Source: Burkholderia sp. Bp9143 (GTDB lineage: Bacteria > Pseudomonadota > Gammaproteobacteria > Burkholderiales > Burkholderiaceae). From it: a stretch of 64,000 bases of DNA. The stretch lies in contig NZ_QTPO01000027.1 in assembly GCF_003853645.1 (NCBI RefSeq), forward strand, positions 45,918 to 109,917, in the 5' to 3' direction. The notes under the pieces are model-generated. The model did no database searches and had not been told where the DNA came from. It saw only the letters and a list, made by a program, of their open reading frames with translations. A program made the translations under genes and the position numbers. Shown here one piece after another: positions 17,140 through 27,008 of this stretch. Numbering within the stretch: position 1 is the first letter of the stretch; each line of letters starts with the position of its first letter.

Positions 17140-19126
17140 TCCCGGCTCGGCCGCCAGCGACGCGCTCGCGTTGCCGCACGCGCCGCTGCCGGCCGGCCTG
17201 CCCGACCCGGCGGCGCTCGCGCGGCTTGCGTCCGAGTTCTTCGCGACGCCGCCCGGGCAGGCCACCGCGCCCGGGTTGTCGGCGGGCAGCGGGGCGGTCG
17301 GCGGCGTGCCGTCGGCGTTGCCGGCTGCCGCACCGATCCTCGCGTCGGTGAGCAATCCGGCACCGGCCGGCTCGCCGCTCGCGGGGCCGGGCGGCATGGG
17401 CACCGGCGTGCCGGGCCTTGCGTTGCCGCAAGGCAAGGCGCCCGGCGCGAACCTCGCGCCGTCCGCACCGACGCACGTGCTGTCGCTGGGAAACCGCGTG
17501 CCCGCGCTCGCGCCGCATGCGGCCGCGCAGAATGGGCTGCCCGACAACGCGGTGTCGATCGCGCCCGCGTTCGAGCCGCGCGTTGGCGGCGCGGCGCTCG
17601 GCGTGCCGCAGGCGAATGCGGCGGTGTCGGAGGGCGCGGTGAAGGCCGCGCCGGCCACGTCGCCGTATTACTTCACCGACGGCGCGCTGCAGGGCTGGCA
17701 GGCGACGCCGCAGGACATCGTCGTGCCGTCGAACGGCCTCGCATCGCCGGAAGCGTTCGGCCTGCCGGGCGACGACGCATTGCGCGACCTGCTCGCCGTG
17801 CATCGCGACGTGCCGGTGTCGCGCGCATCGGGCGCGGACGTGCCGCGTTACTTCATCGACGATGCGCATGCCGCCGAGCCGCGGGGCCACCTGCATCGCG
17901 GCGCGCACCCGCCGTTCGACGTGAACGCGATTCGCCGCGATTTCCCGATCCTGCAGGAGCGCGTGAACGGCAAGCAGCTCGTCTGGTTCGACAATGCGGC
18001 GACGACGCACAAGCCGCAGGCCGTGATCGACCGTCTCGCCTATTTCTATGCGCACGAGAACTCGAACATCCACCGCGCCGCGCATGCACTGGCGGGCCGC
18101 GCGACGGACGCGTACGAGCATGCGCGGGATACCGTGCGGCGCTTCATCGGCGCGGCTTCGCCGGACGAGATCGTGTTCGTGCGCGGCACCACCGAGGCGA
18201 TCAACCTGATCGCGAAGACGTGGGGCGTGCAGAACGTCGGCGAAGGCGACGAGATCGTCGTGTCGCATCTGGAGCATCACGCGAACATCGTGCCGTGGCA
18301 GCAGCTTGCGGCGCTCAAGGGCGCGAAGCTGCGTGTGATTCCGGTCGACGATTCGGGGCAGGTGCTGCTCGATGAATACCGGAAGCTGCTCAACGACCGC
18401 ACGAAGATCGTGTCCGTCACGCAGGTGTCGAATGCGCTCGGCACGGTCGTGCCGGTGAAGGAGATCGTCGAGCTGGCACATCGCGCGGGCGCGAAGGCGC
18501 TGGTCGACGGCGCGCAGTCGATCTCGCACATGCGTGTCGACGTGCAGGCACTCGATGCCGACTTCTTCGTGTTCTCCGGACACAAGATCTACGGGCCGAC
18601 CGGCATCGGCGTCGTGTACGGCAAGCGCGCGATCCTCGACGACATGACGCCGTGGCAAGGTGGCGGCAACATGATCGCGGACGTGACGTTCGAGCGCACG
18701 GTGTTCCAGCCGCCGCCGAACCGCTTCGAGGCCGGCACCGGCAACATCGCGGATGCGGTGGGGCTCGGTGCGGCGCTCGACTACGTGAGCCGCGTCGGCA
18801 TCGAGAACATCGCGCGCTACGAGCACGATCTGCTCGCGTATGCGACGAGCGTGCTCGCGCCGGTGCCGGGCGTGCGGCTCGTCGGCACCGCGCGCGACAA
18901 GGCGAGCGTGCTGTCGTTCGTGCTGAAGGGCTATGAGACCGAGGAAGTCGGGCAGGCGTTGAACGAGGCGGGCATCGCGGTGCGCTCCGGGCATCACTGC
19001 GCGCAGCCGATCCTGCGCCGCTTCGGGCTCGAGGCGACGGTGCGGCCGTCGCTGGCGTTCTACAACACCTGCGATGAAGTCGATGCGCTGGTCAGCGTCG
19101 TGAGGCGGCTGGCGGCGCGGCGCTGA
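17114..19126 (+). CDS. Encapsulin cargo: cysteine desulfurase with disordered N-terminal domain
   Basis: The 670-residue protein has two parts. Residues 1 to ~245 are Pro/Ala/Gly-rich and low in complexity, with short ordered motifs (LARLASEFFA near 28-40, YYFTDGALQGW near 190, RYFIDDAHAAEPRGH near 250); such regions target cargo to Family 2A shells. Residues ~265-670 form a SufS-type class II cysteine desulfurase with PLP-binding Lys491 (FSGHKIYGP) and persulfide Cys629 (RSGHHCAQP). It turns cysteine into alanine plus enzyme-bound sulfur. The start at 17114 lies inside the encapsulin gene in another frame. A strong terminator follows. Confidence 0.95.
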   Translation: MTIPTPTVNPGSAASDALALPHAPLPAGLPDPAALARLASEFFATPPGQATAPGLSAGSGAVGGVPSALPAAAPILASVSNPAPAGSPLAGPGGMGTGVPGLALPQGKAPGANLAPSAPTHVLSLGNRVPALAPHAAAQNGLPDNAVSIAPAFEPRVGGAALGVPQANAAVSEGAVKAAPATSPYYFTDGALQGWQATPQDIVVPSNGLASPEAFGLPGDDALRDLLAVHRDVPVSRASGADVPRYFIDDAHAAEPRGHLHRGAHPPFDVNAIRRDFPILQERVNGKQLVWFDNAATTHKPQAVIDRLAYFYAHENSNIHRAAHALAGRATDAYEHARDTVRRFIGAASPDEIVFVRGTTEAINLIAKTWGVQNVGEGDEIVVSHLEHHANIVPWQQLAALKGAKLRVIPVDDSGQVLLDEYRKLLNDRTKIVSVTQVSNALGTVVPVKEIVELAHRAGAKALVDGAQSISHMRVDVQALDADFFVFSGHKIYGPTGIGVVYGKRAILDDMTPWQGGGNMIADVTFERTVFQPPPNRFEAGTGNIADAVGLGAALDYVSRVGIENIARYEHDLLAYATSVLAPVPGVRLVGTARDKASVLSFVLKGYETEEVGQALNEAGIAVRSGHHCAQPILRRFGLEATVRPSLAFYNTCDEVDALVSVVRRLAARR

Positions 19127-19146
19127 GACGCGCGGCACGCGAGAAG

Positions 19147-19192
19147 GCCGCTTGCGGCTCCCGGCAACGGGACGTCGCAAGCGGCTTTTTTT
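19147..19192 (+). terminator. Rho-independent terminator of encapsulin operon
   Basis: GCCGCTTGCG (19147-19156) pairs perfectly with CGCAAGCGGC (19176-19185), followed by seven T. It closes the encapsulin-desulfurase unit. Confidence 0.9.
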
Positions 19193-19282
19193 CCGGCTCT
19201 GCGCATATTTCCCGGGAGAGGACCCGGCAGCCCGGCAATCGGCGTTCGTCGGTCGTGAGTCTGCACGGCACGCGAGCGACCA

Positions 19283-20212
19283 TCAATGCGACAGCGCCGC
19301 GGCATGATCGTGCTCGCGCAGCGCGCCAGGAATCGCGCACTGCGCAAGTCCGCCCGCATCGATCCACGCGCGGGTGCGTTCCGCGGCCTTGTCGATCAGT
19401 TGCGCGCACTGCGAGTAATCGTATGACGACACGTCGAGCGGACAGAGCGGCGGCACGACATGGATTTGCGCGTGTGCCGCGTACAGTTCCAGATCGCGCA
19501 CCAGTTGCCGCGCGATCACGAGCGTCAGCGCGTGCGTCGCATGCGCGATCGCGCTTCGCGGCGGCACGCGCAACGCACAGGCGAACCCGGCCGGCAGCAC
19601 GACGATCCGCTTGACGCCGAGCGCGATCGCAACGGAGATCGGCGTATTGTTCGCGACGCCGCCGTCGACGAGTTCCACGCCGCCGATGCTGACCGACGGA
19701 AACACGCCGGGAATCGCCGCGCTGGCCTGCACGGCATCCACGACCGAGCCGGCCGACAGCACGACTTCGTGGCCGTTCAGTACGTCGGTCGCGACGATGT
19801 GGAGCGGCAACGCGGCCTGCTCGATTCGCCGGTACGGCAGGTTCTTTTCCAGCAGCAGGCGCAGCGCATCGGCCTCGACCAGATGCGGCCGGTTGCGCAG
19901 AAGCATCGCGATGACGCTGCGCATCGAGAACGGCATGACGTCCTGGCGGCGGATTCTGCACCACAGCGCGGCGAGCATCGCGACGCCGTCCGCGTCCGGC
20001 CGGCCGGCGAAATAGGCGGCATTGATCGCGCCCGCCGACGCGCCGACGACGCAATCGGCCCGTTCGCCGCTCGCGACCAACTCGCGGAGCATGCCGACCT
20101 CGATCGCGCCAAGACTGCCGCCGCCGGCGAACACGAAGGCGGTCGAGGGACTGGGATCGGAAGTCACGGTGCGCCCTCCTGCGGTTGGCTGCGACAGTGC
20201 TTTCTCCATCAT
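19283..20212 (-). CDS. Patatin-like phospholipase
   Basis: The 309-residue protein has the patatin fold: glycine-rich oxyanion loop FAGGGSLGA (residues ~28-36), nucleophile motif GASAG (Ser59) and catalytic aspartate in VDGG (Asp183). It resembles bacterial RssA-type patatins, without a signal peptide or beta-barrel. Lipid acyl hydrolysis is expected, with unknown target. Two adjacent ATG codons can serve as the start. It is transcribed toward the encapsulin terminator from the opposite side and has no operon partner. Confidence 0.9.
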   Translation of the reverse strand: MMEKALSQPTAGGRTVTSDPSPSTAFVFAGGGSLGAIEVGMLRELVASGERADCVVGASAGAINAAYFAGRPDADGVAMLAALWCRIRRQDVMPFSMRSVIAMLLRNRPHLVEADALRLLLEKNLPYRRIEQAALPLHIVATDVLNGHEVVLSAGSVVDAVQASAAIPGVFPSVSIGGVELVDGGVANNTPISVAIALGVKRIVVLPAGFACALRVPPRSAIAHATHALTLVIARQLVRDLELYAAHAQIHVVPPLCPLDVSSYDYSQCAQLIDKAAERTRAWIDAGGLAQCAIPGALREHDHAAALSH

Positions 20213-20360
20213 GGATCGTACGGCGTACCGGATGTCCTGATGAAAACCCTGCCGGCACGCGGAGCCGGCCGTTCCGCCGACGACGCGCGCTGCAGGCCGC
20301 GTTCCCCGGAATCCCGCGATGAACCTTTTTTTGAGGGGTAGTGCGGAAACGTGACGCCGA

Positions 20361-20975
20361 TCAACGCCCCGCCAGCATGCGTCCGCCGAGCCCCATCAGC
20401 AGCAGCCCGGCCGTCGTATCGAGCACGGCCTTGCGCCGAATCAGCAGCCGGCGCACCGACGGGTGCGACGCGAGCAGCGCCATCGCGCAGTACCACGCAC
20501 CCGAGATCCCGATCGACAACGCGACGACCGTCAGATCGAACCATGCCGGTGCGTGAGCCGGCACCATCAGCGCGAAGATACTGCCGTAGAACGCGACGGC
20601 TTTCGGGTTCGTCATGCTGACCACATAGCCCTTCTTCGCGGCGCTCCAGTCGGAGGACGCGGCCGGCGCGGAAACGGGCGGCGGCTTGCGTGCGGTCAGC
20701 ACCATTTTCAGGCCGAGCCAGATCAGGTACGTGGCGCCCGCGAGCCGCAGCGCGGTGTGCACCCAGGCGGCGTGGGTCACGAGCAGGCTGAGCCCGGCAA
20801 TCGCGATCGCGGCCCAGGTGCCCGATGCGGCGGCGAGACCGAGTCCGGTCATCACGCCGGCGCGGCGCCGCGCGACCGCGGTCGACGTGACGATCACGAA
20901 GTTCGGGCCCGGGCTGGTGACGCTCAGCAGCAGGACGCCGGCGAGCGGCAGCAACGTGTTGACGGTGGTCGACAT
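20361..20975 (-). CDS. LysE/RhtB-family amino acid exporter
   Basis: The 204-residue protein has about six membrane segments and the family's N-terminal motif (LLLSVTSPGPNFVIVTSTAV). Members export amino acids or homoserine-type compounds. The ATG opening MSTTVNTLL is chosen because the 35 codons before it lack hydrophobic or conserved features. It is divergent from the porin gene, 224 bp apart. The exported compound is unknown. Confidence 0.9.
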   Translation of the reverse strand: MSTTVNTLLPLAGVLLLSVTSPGPNFVIVTSTAVARRRAGVMTGLGLAAASGTWAAIAIAGLSLLVTHAAWVHTALRLAGATYLIWLGLKMVLTARKPPPVSAPAASSDWSAAKKGYVVSMTNPKAVAFYGSIFALMVPAHAPAWFDLTVVALSIGISGAWYCAMALLASHPSVRRLLIRRKAVLDTTAGLLLMGLGGRMLAGR

Positions 20976-21199
20976 GGCGGCGGGCGGTGAGGCGGGAGGG
21001 GCTTTCATCTTACCCGAGCGCGACGACCCGGTCGCCGCATGGCCGCCACGGCAATTGTTGACGGCGCTGGAAAGGTCCAATCCAGAAGCAGCAATAGGTG
21101 CTGCGAATATGACCGATTATTCTCCCGATCGCAGTACCGGCCGGCGAACGCAAATGCTGTCGGACTGCTTACAAAATCAATTGCTCAGGGAGGCCTTTC

Positions 21200-22348
21200 A
21201 TGAGACGCATCGTCGCTTCCGGTGGTATCGGCGCGGTTTTCGTCGTTGCAGCATCGTCCGCGTTCGCGCAGAGTTCCGTTACGTTGTATGGCCTCGTCGA
21301 TACGGCGATCCGTTATCAGACGAACGCCGGCCCTGACGGCAAGGACTTGATCGGTATGACGGTCGGTCCTGAAACGCACAGCCGCTGGGGCTTGCGCGGC
21401 AGCGAGGATCTCGGCGGCGGGCTGTCGGCGATCTTCCGTCTCGAGAACGGCTTCGAGCTCGGCGACGGCAAGCTGCATGTCGCGAACACGCTGTTCAGCC
21501 GGCAGGCCTACGTCGGCCTGTCGAGCGACCGGTACGGCTCGCTGACGTTCGGCAACCAGTACGCGCCGCTGTACGACACGATGGGCGACGTATTCGATCC
21601 GATGACCGTCGGCGACTACTGGCAGGACAGCTGGGCGTACAACGGTATCGGCAACTACCTGACGGTGCCGAACTCGGTGAAATACCAGTTCTCGTACAAC
21701 GGGTTCGGCGTCGATGCGATCTATGGGTTCGGCAATCATGCCGGCGCGATGGGTCTCGACAGCACGTACGGCGTGGAGCTGACCTACGCGCATGGGCCCG
21801 CGTCGATCAACGCAGGTTTCCAGCAGACGTCGGTGTCGTCCGTGAACGGCAGTTCGGTGAACGGCGCGAAGGTGAACTTCGTGCACGTGAGCGGTGCGTA
21901 CCAGGTCACACCGTCCGTGCGTCTGCTTGCCGGCTGGCTGCACGGCCAGGACAAGACGGGCACGACGGACTTCAACATGCAGCAGGCCGGGGCGCCCGCA
22001 TTGGGTGGCGGCAGCCCGAACCGGATCGACGATACGTTCTACGTCGGCGCGAACTGGCAGGCCACCGCGCCGCTGCTGATCACGGTGGCCGGCTATTACG
22101 GCCATGCGCGCAACGCGCAGCGGCTCGACGGCACGCTCGGCTCCGGGATCAACTACTCGGCGACCGTACTGGCCGAATATGCGCTGTCGAAACATACCGA
22201 GGTGTACGGTACGGTCGATTTCGCACGCGGCAACGGTGCGTTCGCGGCCGACTATCCAGGCGCCACCAACCGGCTCACGGGCAAGGTCGACCAGATCGGC
22301 CGGACCAACAATGTCGGGGCCGCGATCGGCCTGCGCCAGATGTTCTGA
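21200..22348 (+). CDS. Outer-membrane porin, Burkholderia type
   Basis: The 382-residue protein starts with a signal peptide (cleavage after AFA) and then QSSVTLYGLVDTAI, the typical start of Burkholderiales trimeric porins. Features are the RWGLRGSEDLGGGL and SRQAYVGLSSDRYGSLTFGNQ strands and the C-terminal phenylalanine (GLRQMF) needed for barrel assembly. It allows diffusion of small solutes. A GGGAGGCC ribosome site precedes the ATG. Specificity cannot be read from the sequence. Confidence 0.95.
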   Translation: MRRIVASGGIGAVFVVAASSAFAQSSVTLYGLVDTAIRYQTNAGPDGKDLIGMTVGPETHSRWGLRGSEDLGGGLSAIFRLENGFELGDGKLHVANTLFSRQAYVGLSSDRYGSLTFGNQYAPLYDTMGDVFDPMTVGDYWQDSWAYNGIGNYLTVPNSVKYQFSYNGFGVDAIYGFGNHAGAMGLDSTYGVELTYAHGPASINAGFQQTSVSSVNGSSVNGAKVNFVHVSGAYQVTPSVRLLAGWLHGQDKTGTTDFNMQQAGAPALGGGSPNRIDDTFYVGANWQATAPLLITVAGYYGHARNAQRLDGTLGSGINYSATVLAEYALSKHTEVYGTVDFARGNGAFAADYPGATNRLTGKVDQIGRTNNVGAAIGLRQMF

Positions 22349-22381
22349 TGGCGTTTGACGGCGGCTCGCACGGCGTTCGCG

Positions 22382-22412
22382 AAAAAAAAACGTGGCGACC
22401 GCTGCCGCCACG
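22382..22412 (-). terminator. Rho-independent terminator of groESL
   Basis: Read on the minus strand, CGTGGCG pairs with CGCCACG and is followed by nine T (A run at 22382-22390). It lies just beyond the groEL stop and may also serve the convergent porin gene less efficiently. Confidence 0.88.
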
Positions 22413-22427
22413 CGTCGTGGGTCAAGC

Positions 22428-22456
22428 ATGTGGCCGCCCGGCTCGGGCGGCCACAT
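22428..22456. terminator. Second hairpin between porin and groEL
   Basis: ATGTGGCCGCCCG and CGGGCGGCCACAT form a perfect long stem with a three-base loop. There is no T run. It probably supports termination between the convergent genes. Confidence 0.5.
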
Positions 22457-22465
22457 TGACCGCCG

Positions 22466-24118
<1,653 letters not shown>

Positions 24119-24409
24119 TTATTGATTGACGACCGCGACGATGTCTTCCTCGCGCAGCACGAGGAATTCGTTGCCGTCCACCTTGACGGCCTGGCCCGCG
24201 TACTTGCCGAACAGCACGCGTTCGCCGACCTGCAGGTCGGGCACGATGCGCTGGCCGTCCGCGTCCTTGCGGCCGGGTCCGACGGCGATCACTTCGCCCT
24301 GGTCGGGCTTTTCCGCGGCGCTGTCGGGGATCACGATGCCCGAGGCGGTGGTGGTTTCCTGGTCGAGTCGCTTCACGATGACCCGGTCGTGCAAGGGGCG
24401 TAGGCTCAT
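24119..24409 (-). CDS. groES: Co-chaperonin GroES (additional copy)
   Basis: The 96-residue GroES has the opening [15 protein letters not shown], the mobile loop [14 protein letters not shown] (residues ~17-31) and the C-terminal [17 protein letters not shown]. It caps GroEL. The start at MSLRPLHD matches other GroES proteins; a GTG 13 codons upstream is in frame but falls inside the CIRCE-like repeat and is unlikely. Confidence 0.97.
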   Translation of the reverse strand: MSLRPLHDRVIVKRLDQETTTASGIVIPDSAAEKPDQGEVIAVGPGRKDADGQRIVPDLQVGERVLFGKYAGQAVKVDGNEFLVLREEDIVAVVNQ

Positions 24410-24441
24410 CTGTCCGTCCTGTTCTGTTGCGTCGAAATGGG

Positions 24442-24468
24442 TTGGCACTCTTTATCGGAGCGTGCTGA
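24442..24468. promoter_or_regulatory. CIRCE-like heat-shock operator
   Basis: TTGGCACTC-N9-GCGTGCTGA closely follows the CIRCE consensus TTAGCACTC-N9-GAGTGCTAA with one mismatch in the first arm and two in the second. It lies about 33 bp upstream of groES. HrcA is the known CIRCE repressor, so this copy is probably under HrcA-type control, perhaps weaker because of the mismatches. Confidence 0.75.
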
Positions 24469-24608
24469 CGAGTATAGAAACGCGCGGCGGCGCGATCCAA
24501 TAACGGATTCGGAAAAGCATTTGCGCGGAGGCGCTATGGATGAGCGGCGCGCGGCGCCGCGAAGCGCAAGCGTATGATTTCGACATCGCACACTCGTCCG
24601 GGGAGCAC

Positions 24609-25502
24609 ATGAGCGTCGCAACGACACCGGAAGCCGGACATCAGCCGGGCTGGCTGCGCATCGCCTCCGCATTGTTCCTGTTGCTGTGGGCGAGCGGCTT
24701 CGTGTTCCTTAAGCTCGGGCTGCGCGACGCCGATCCGCTGACGTTCCTCGCGCTGCGTTATGCGTGCGTGGTCGCGCTTCTTGCGGGGCCGTTCCTGTGG
24801 CTGCATCCCGCGTTGCCGCGCACACGCAACGAATGGCGCAATCTCGTCGTCGTCGGTTTGCTGCTGCAGGCGGGCTATTTCTCATTCACATATCTGAGCC
24901 TGAAACTCGGGATGTCGGCCGGCGCCGTCGCGCTCGTCACGTCGCAGCAGCCGATTCTCGTCGGGCTGCTCGCGCCGATGATCGCCGGCGAGCGGGTCGG
25001 CGCGCTTCGCTGGATCGGCCTCGCGCTCGGCGCGGCCGGCGCGGTGATGGTGATCCTCGCGCGTTCGTCGGTTGCGGTGTCGTCGTCGTGGGCGCTGGCG
25101 TTCGCATTGCTCGCGCTCGCGTGCATCACCGGCGGCACGCTGTGGGAAAAGCGCTTCGGCACCAACGTCCATCCGGTGACCGCGAACCTCGTGCAATACA
25201 CGGTCGGCTTCGCGGTGACCGCGCCGCTCGCGTTCGCGCTCGAACCGATGAACTTGCACTGGACCGCCGGCCTCGCCGGTTCGCTCGCGTACCTCGTGGT
25301 CTGCAATTCGCTGATCGCGATCTCGCTGCTGCTCGCGATGGTGCGATACGGCGAAGCATCGCGCGTGTCGGCGCTGTTTTTCCTGATTCCGCCGGCCGCC
25401 GCGTTGATCGCGCTTGTCGTGCTTGGTGAGACGATCGGTGTGCTCGCATGGCCGGGCATGGCGCTTGCGGCCGCCGGCCTGTATCTGGTGATGCGGTACT
25501 GA
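24609..25502 (+). CDS. EamA/DMT-family transporter
   Basis: The 297-residue protein has about ten membrane segments in two EamA repeats (residues ~15-145 and ~160-295). Typical DMT features include ASGFVFLKLGLRDADPLTFLALR and the late LFFLIPPAAALIALVVLGE. Members export amino acids or other metabolites. It is divergent from groES, with a GGGGAG site before the ATG. The substrate is unknown. Confidence 0.9.
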   Translation: MSVATTPEAGHQPGWLRIASALFLLLWASGFVFLKLGLRDADPLTFLALRYACVVALLAGPFLWLHPALPRTRNEWRNLVVVGLLLQAGYFSFTYLSLKLGMSAGAVALVTSQQPILVGLLAPMIAGERVGALRWIGLALGAAGAVMVILARSSVAVSSSWALAFALLALACITGGTLWEKRFGTNVHPVTANLVQYTVGFAVTAPLAFALEPMNLHWTAGLAGSLAYLVVCNSLIAISLLLAMVRYGEASRVSALFFLIPPAAALIALVVLGETIGVLAWPGMALAAAGLYLVMRY

Positions 25503-25652
25503 GCAAGCCGCACGTGCTGCCTCGAGTCCGTAACACAATTAAAAGGTTTTGATGGGGCGAGTGCGCTCTTGTGTACCCGCCCGAATGCACTGGACTATCC
25601 GTGCCCACCCCGCGGGCCGCAGTGCTTCTCCAAGGAAACCATGCAAGCTTTC

Positions 25653-25677
25653 AGCCCCGCCGAGCGCGGGGCTTTTC
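25653..25677 (+). terminator. Rho-independent terminator
   Basis: AGCCCCGC pairs with GCGGGGCT around a five-base loop, followed by TTTC. It lies 150 bp after the EamA gene, leaving a long leader or 3' region (25503-25652) in which no frame was supported. Confidence 0.85.
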
Positions 25678-25756
25678 TCTGTTCCATGAAAACCGGGAGC
25701 TTGTGGCGTCGTGTTTCGAAAAGTAGATTCGCCCGACGGTAACGCTGGGGTGTCGA

Positions 25757-26464
25757 ATGGCTTCAATTGCGATCGAGTTGGGTTCGGGAAAGCGCGCGAC
25801 GCTGACACGCGCGGGAAGTGCAACGTTGTCAGTCGATCAACGCGCTGCGGTCACTGAGTTGATGCTCCACTGGCCGAAGTACGCGGGTCTGACAACGAAC
25901 GCGATGACGTATCTACGAGAATTGGGTATTGACGCATTCCGTGGTGCCCCGCTCGATGTGCTCAGGTCTGCCATCGAGGGTGGGCGGGTCGTGGTCGAGA
26001 TCGAACGCCTGGCGGTTGGTGGAGGCGCTTCTGGTGGTCATCCGTCCACGCCACCTTTCCCGCGAGCGAATCGTTCCACGAGTGTCGCGCCTATAGCATC
26101 GCTTCCGGTAGACAAGCCAATCCCGAGTTGGGCATGTCCAAGTGATGTATCGGCCGATGAGTTGATAAGCTATTTGGAAAGCGTCATAGAGGCCGCAGGC
26201 AGTCGTGTTGCCGACATCACGCGCGGACTCGTTGACAGTACGCCGCTCGGCGGTGCCGGCCCGTTCTTGCTCGATGATTTGCCGTTGGGCGCTGCTTTGA
26301 GCATGGCGGCTGTCGACCCGTTTCGCGAGGAACAGTGTTTCGCACGATACGAAATCGACATGGAAATGTGTGCGGCTGTTGGCGCGATGTATAAAGACCC
26401 CCTGACCTACGCGCTATGCAAGCAACGTGCTTTTGATAAGTACCAAACCTGTAGAGGAATGTGA
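25757..26464 (+). CDS. Uncharacterised protein with Cys-rich C-terminal module
   Basis: The 235-residue protein is not assigned to a family. Its C-terminal ~45 residues have a spaced cysteine pattern (QCFARYEIDMEMC, then YALCKQRAFDKYQTCRG). Similar C-x-n-D-x-x-x-C modules ending in AxxxYxxC occur at the ends of polymorphic-toxin and T6SS-associated proteins, as I recall them. The N-terminal ~85 residues are ordered and a Pro/Ser linker lies at ~90-120. It has lower GC and less biased codon use than its neighbours. One base separates its stop from the next start, so the pair is co-translated. A toxin role is only a hypothesis. Confidence 0.7.
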   Translation: MASIAIELGSGKRATLTRAGSATLSVDQRAAVTELMLHWPKYAGLTTNAMTYLRELGIDAFRGAPLDVLRSAIEGGRVVVEIERLAVGGGASGGHPSTPPFPRANRSTSVAPIASLPVDKPIPSWACPSDVSADELISYLESVIEAAGSRVADITRGLVDSTPLGGAGPFLLDDLPLGAALSMAAVDPFREEQCFARYEIDMEMCAAVGAMYKDPLTYALCKQRAFDKYQTCRGM

Positions 26465-26465
26465 C

Positions 26466-26777
26466 ATGAGCAAACCGAGACGCGCAACCATCGTGTTTTA
26501 CGACGAAGATACCGAACAGGTTACGTTGTGCAATGTGTTTCGCAAGGACGTGCAGGCTGTCCTTGACCGCGAAATGAAGGCAGGTGTCGCCATCACGATC
26601 CCGCCGCATGCCGAACCGAACGACGGGTGCCCGATTACCGATGAGGACGCGCGAAGATTAGGCGGTATGGCACTGTTGATGCAGGCGGGCATCCACCCGG
26701 AATTGCGCGCACGGCTCAAGTTCGCGGAGGCAGGTTCCGTCGACTGGTCCCCTCTTCGCCGTCCTGATTCAGACTGA
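26466..26777 (+). CDS. Small uncharacterised protein, possible partner or immunity protein
   Basis: This 103-residue soluble protein has the N-terminal stretch RATIVFYDEDTEQVTL and an acidic, helical C-terminal half (TDEDARRLGGMALLMQ). No signal peptide or known motif is seen. The ATG is one base after the stop of the Cys-rich protein gene, preceded by AGAGGAATG. Size, charge and tight coupling resemble immunity partners of toxins, but the function is unknown. The 231 bp after it hold no gene. Confidence 0.7.
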   Translation: MSKPRRATIVFYDEDTEQVTLCNVFRKDVQAVLDREMKAGVAITIPPHAEPNDGCPITDEDARRLGGMALLMQAGIHPELRARLKFAEAGSVDWSPLRRPDSD

Positions 26778-27008
26778 AGTTTCCGTGCACGGGCCGCAGG
26801 ACTACCACGACGATCGCGTTAAAGGCGCCGATCGAGCAGGTGACCTCGGCGCACGCAGCTGACGCAAAGGAACCATCGCGGCGCTGGCCATGGAATACTG
26901 GCTCGCGCCGCATATTCCCGCTCCCCGTTAGCATGTGACGAATCCGACTTTGGGCGCCGCGCGGGCGACGCTAAGATCGCCGATCCCGTAGATCGAGCGT
27001 TCACAACA

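Noticed and set aside
17006..19180. 724-codon open frame antisense to the cysteine desulfurase gene
   Set aside because: Arg/His/Ala-rich shadow frame; the sense strand encodes all catalytic residues of the desulfurase.
25539..25823. 94-codon minus-strand frame across the terminator region
   Set aside because: Runs through a strong terminator hairpin and overlaps the start of the Cys-rich protein gene; no family features.
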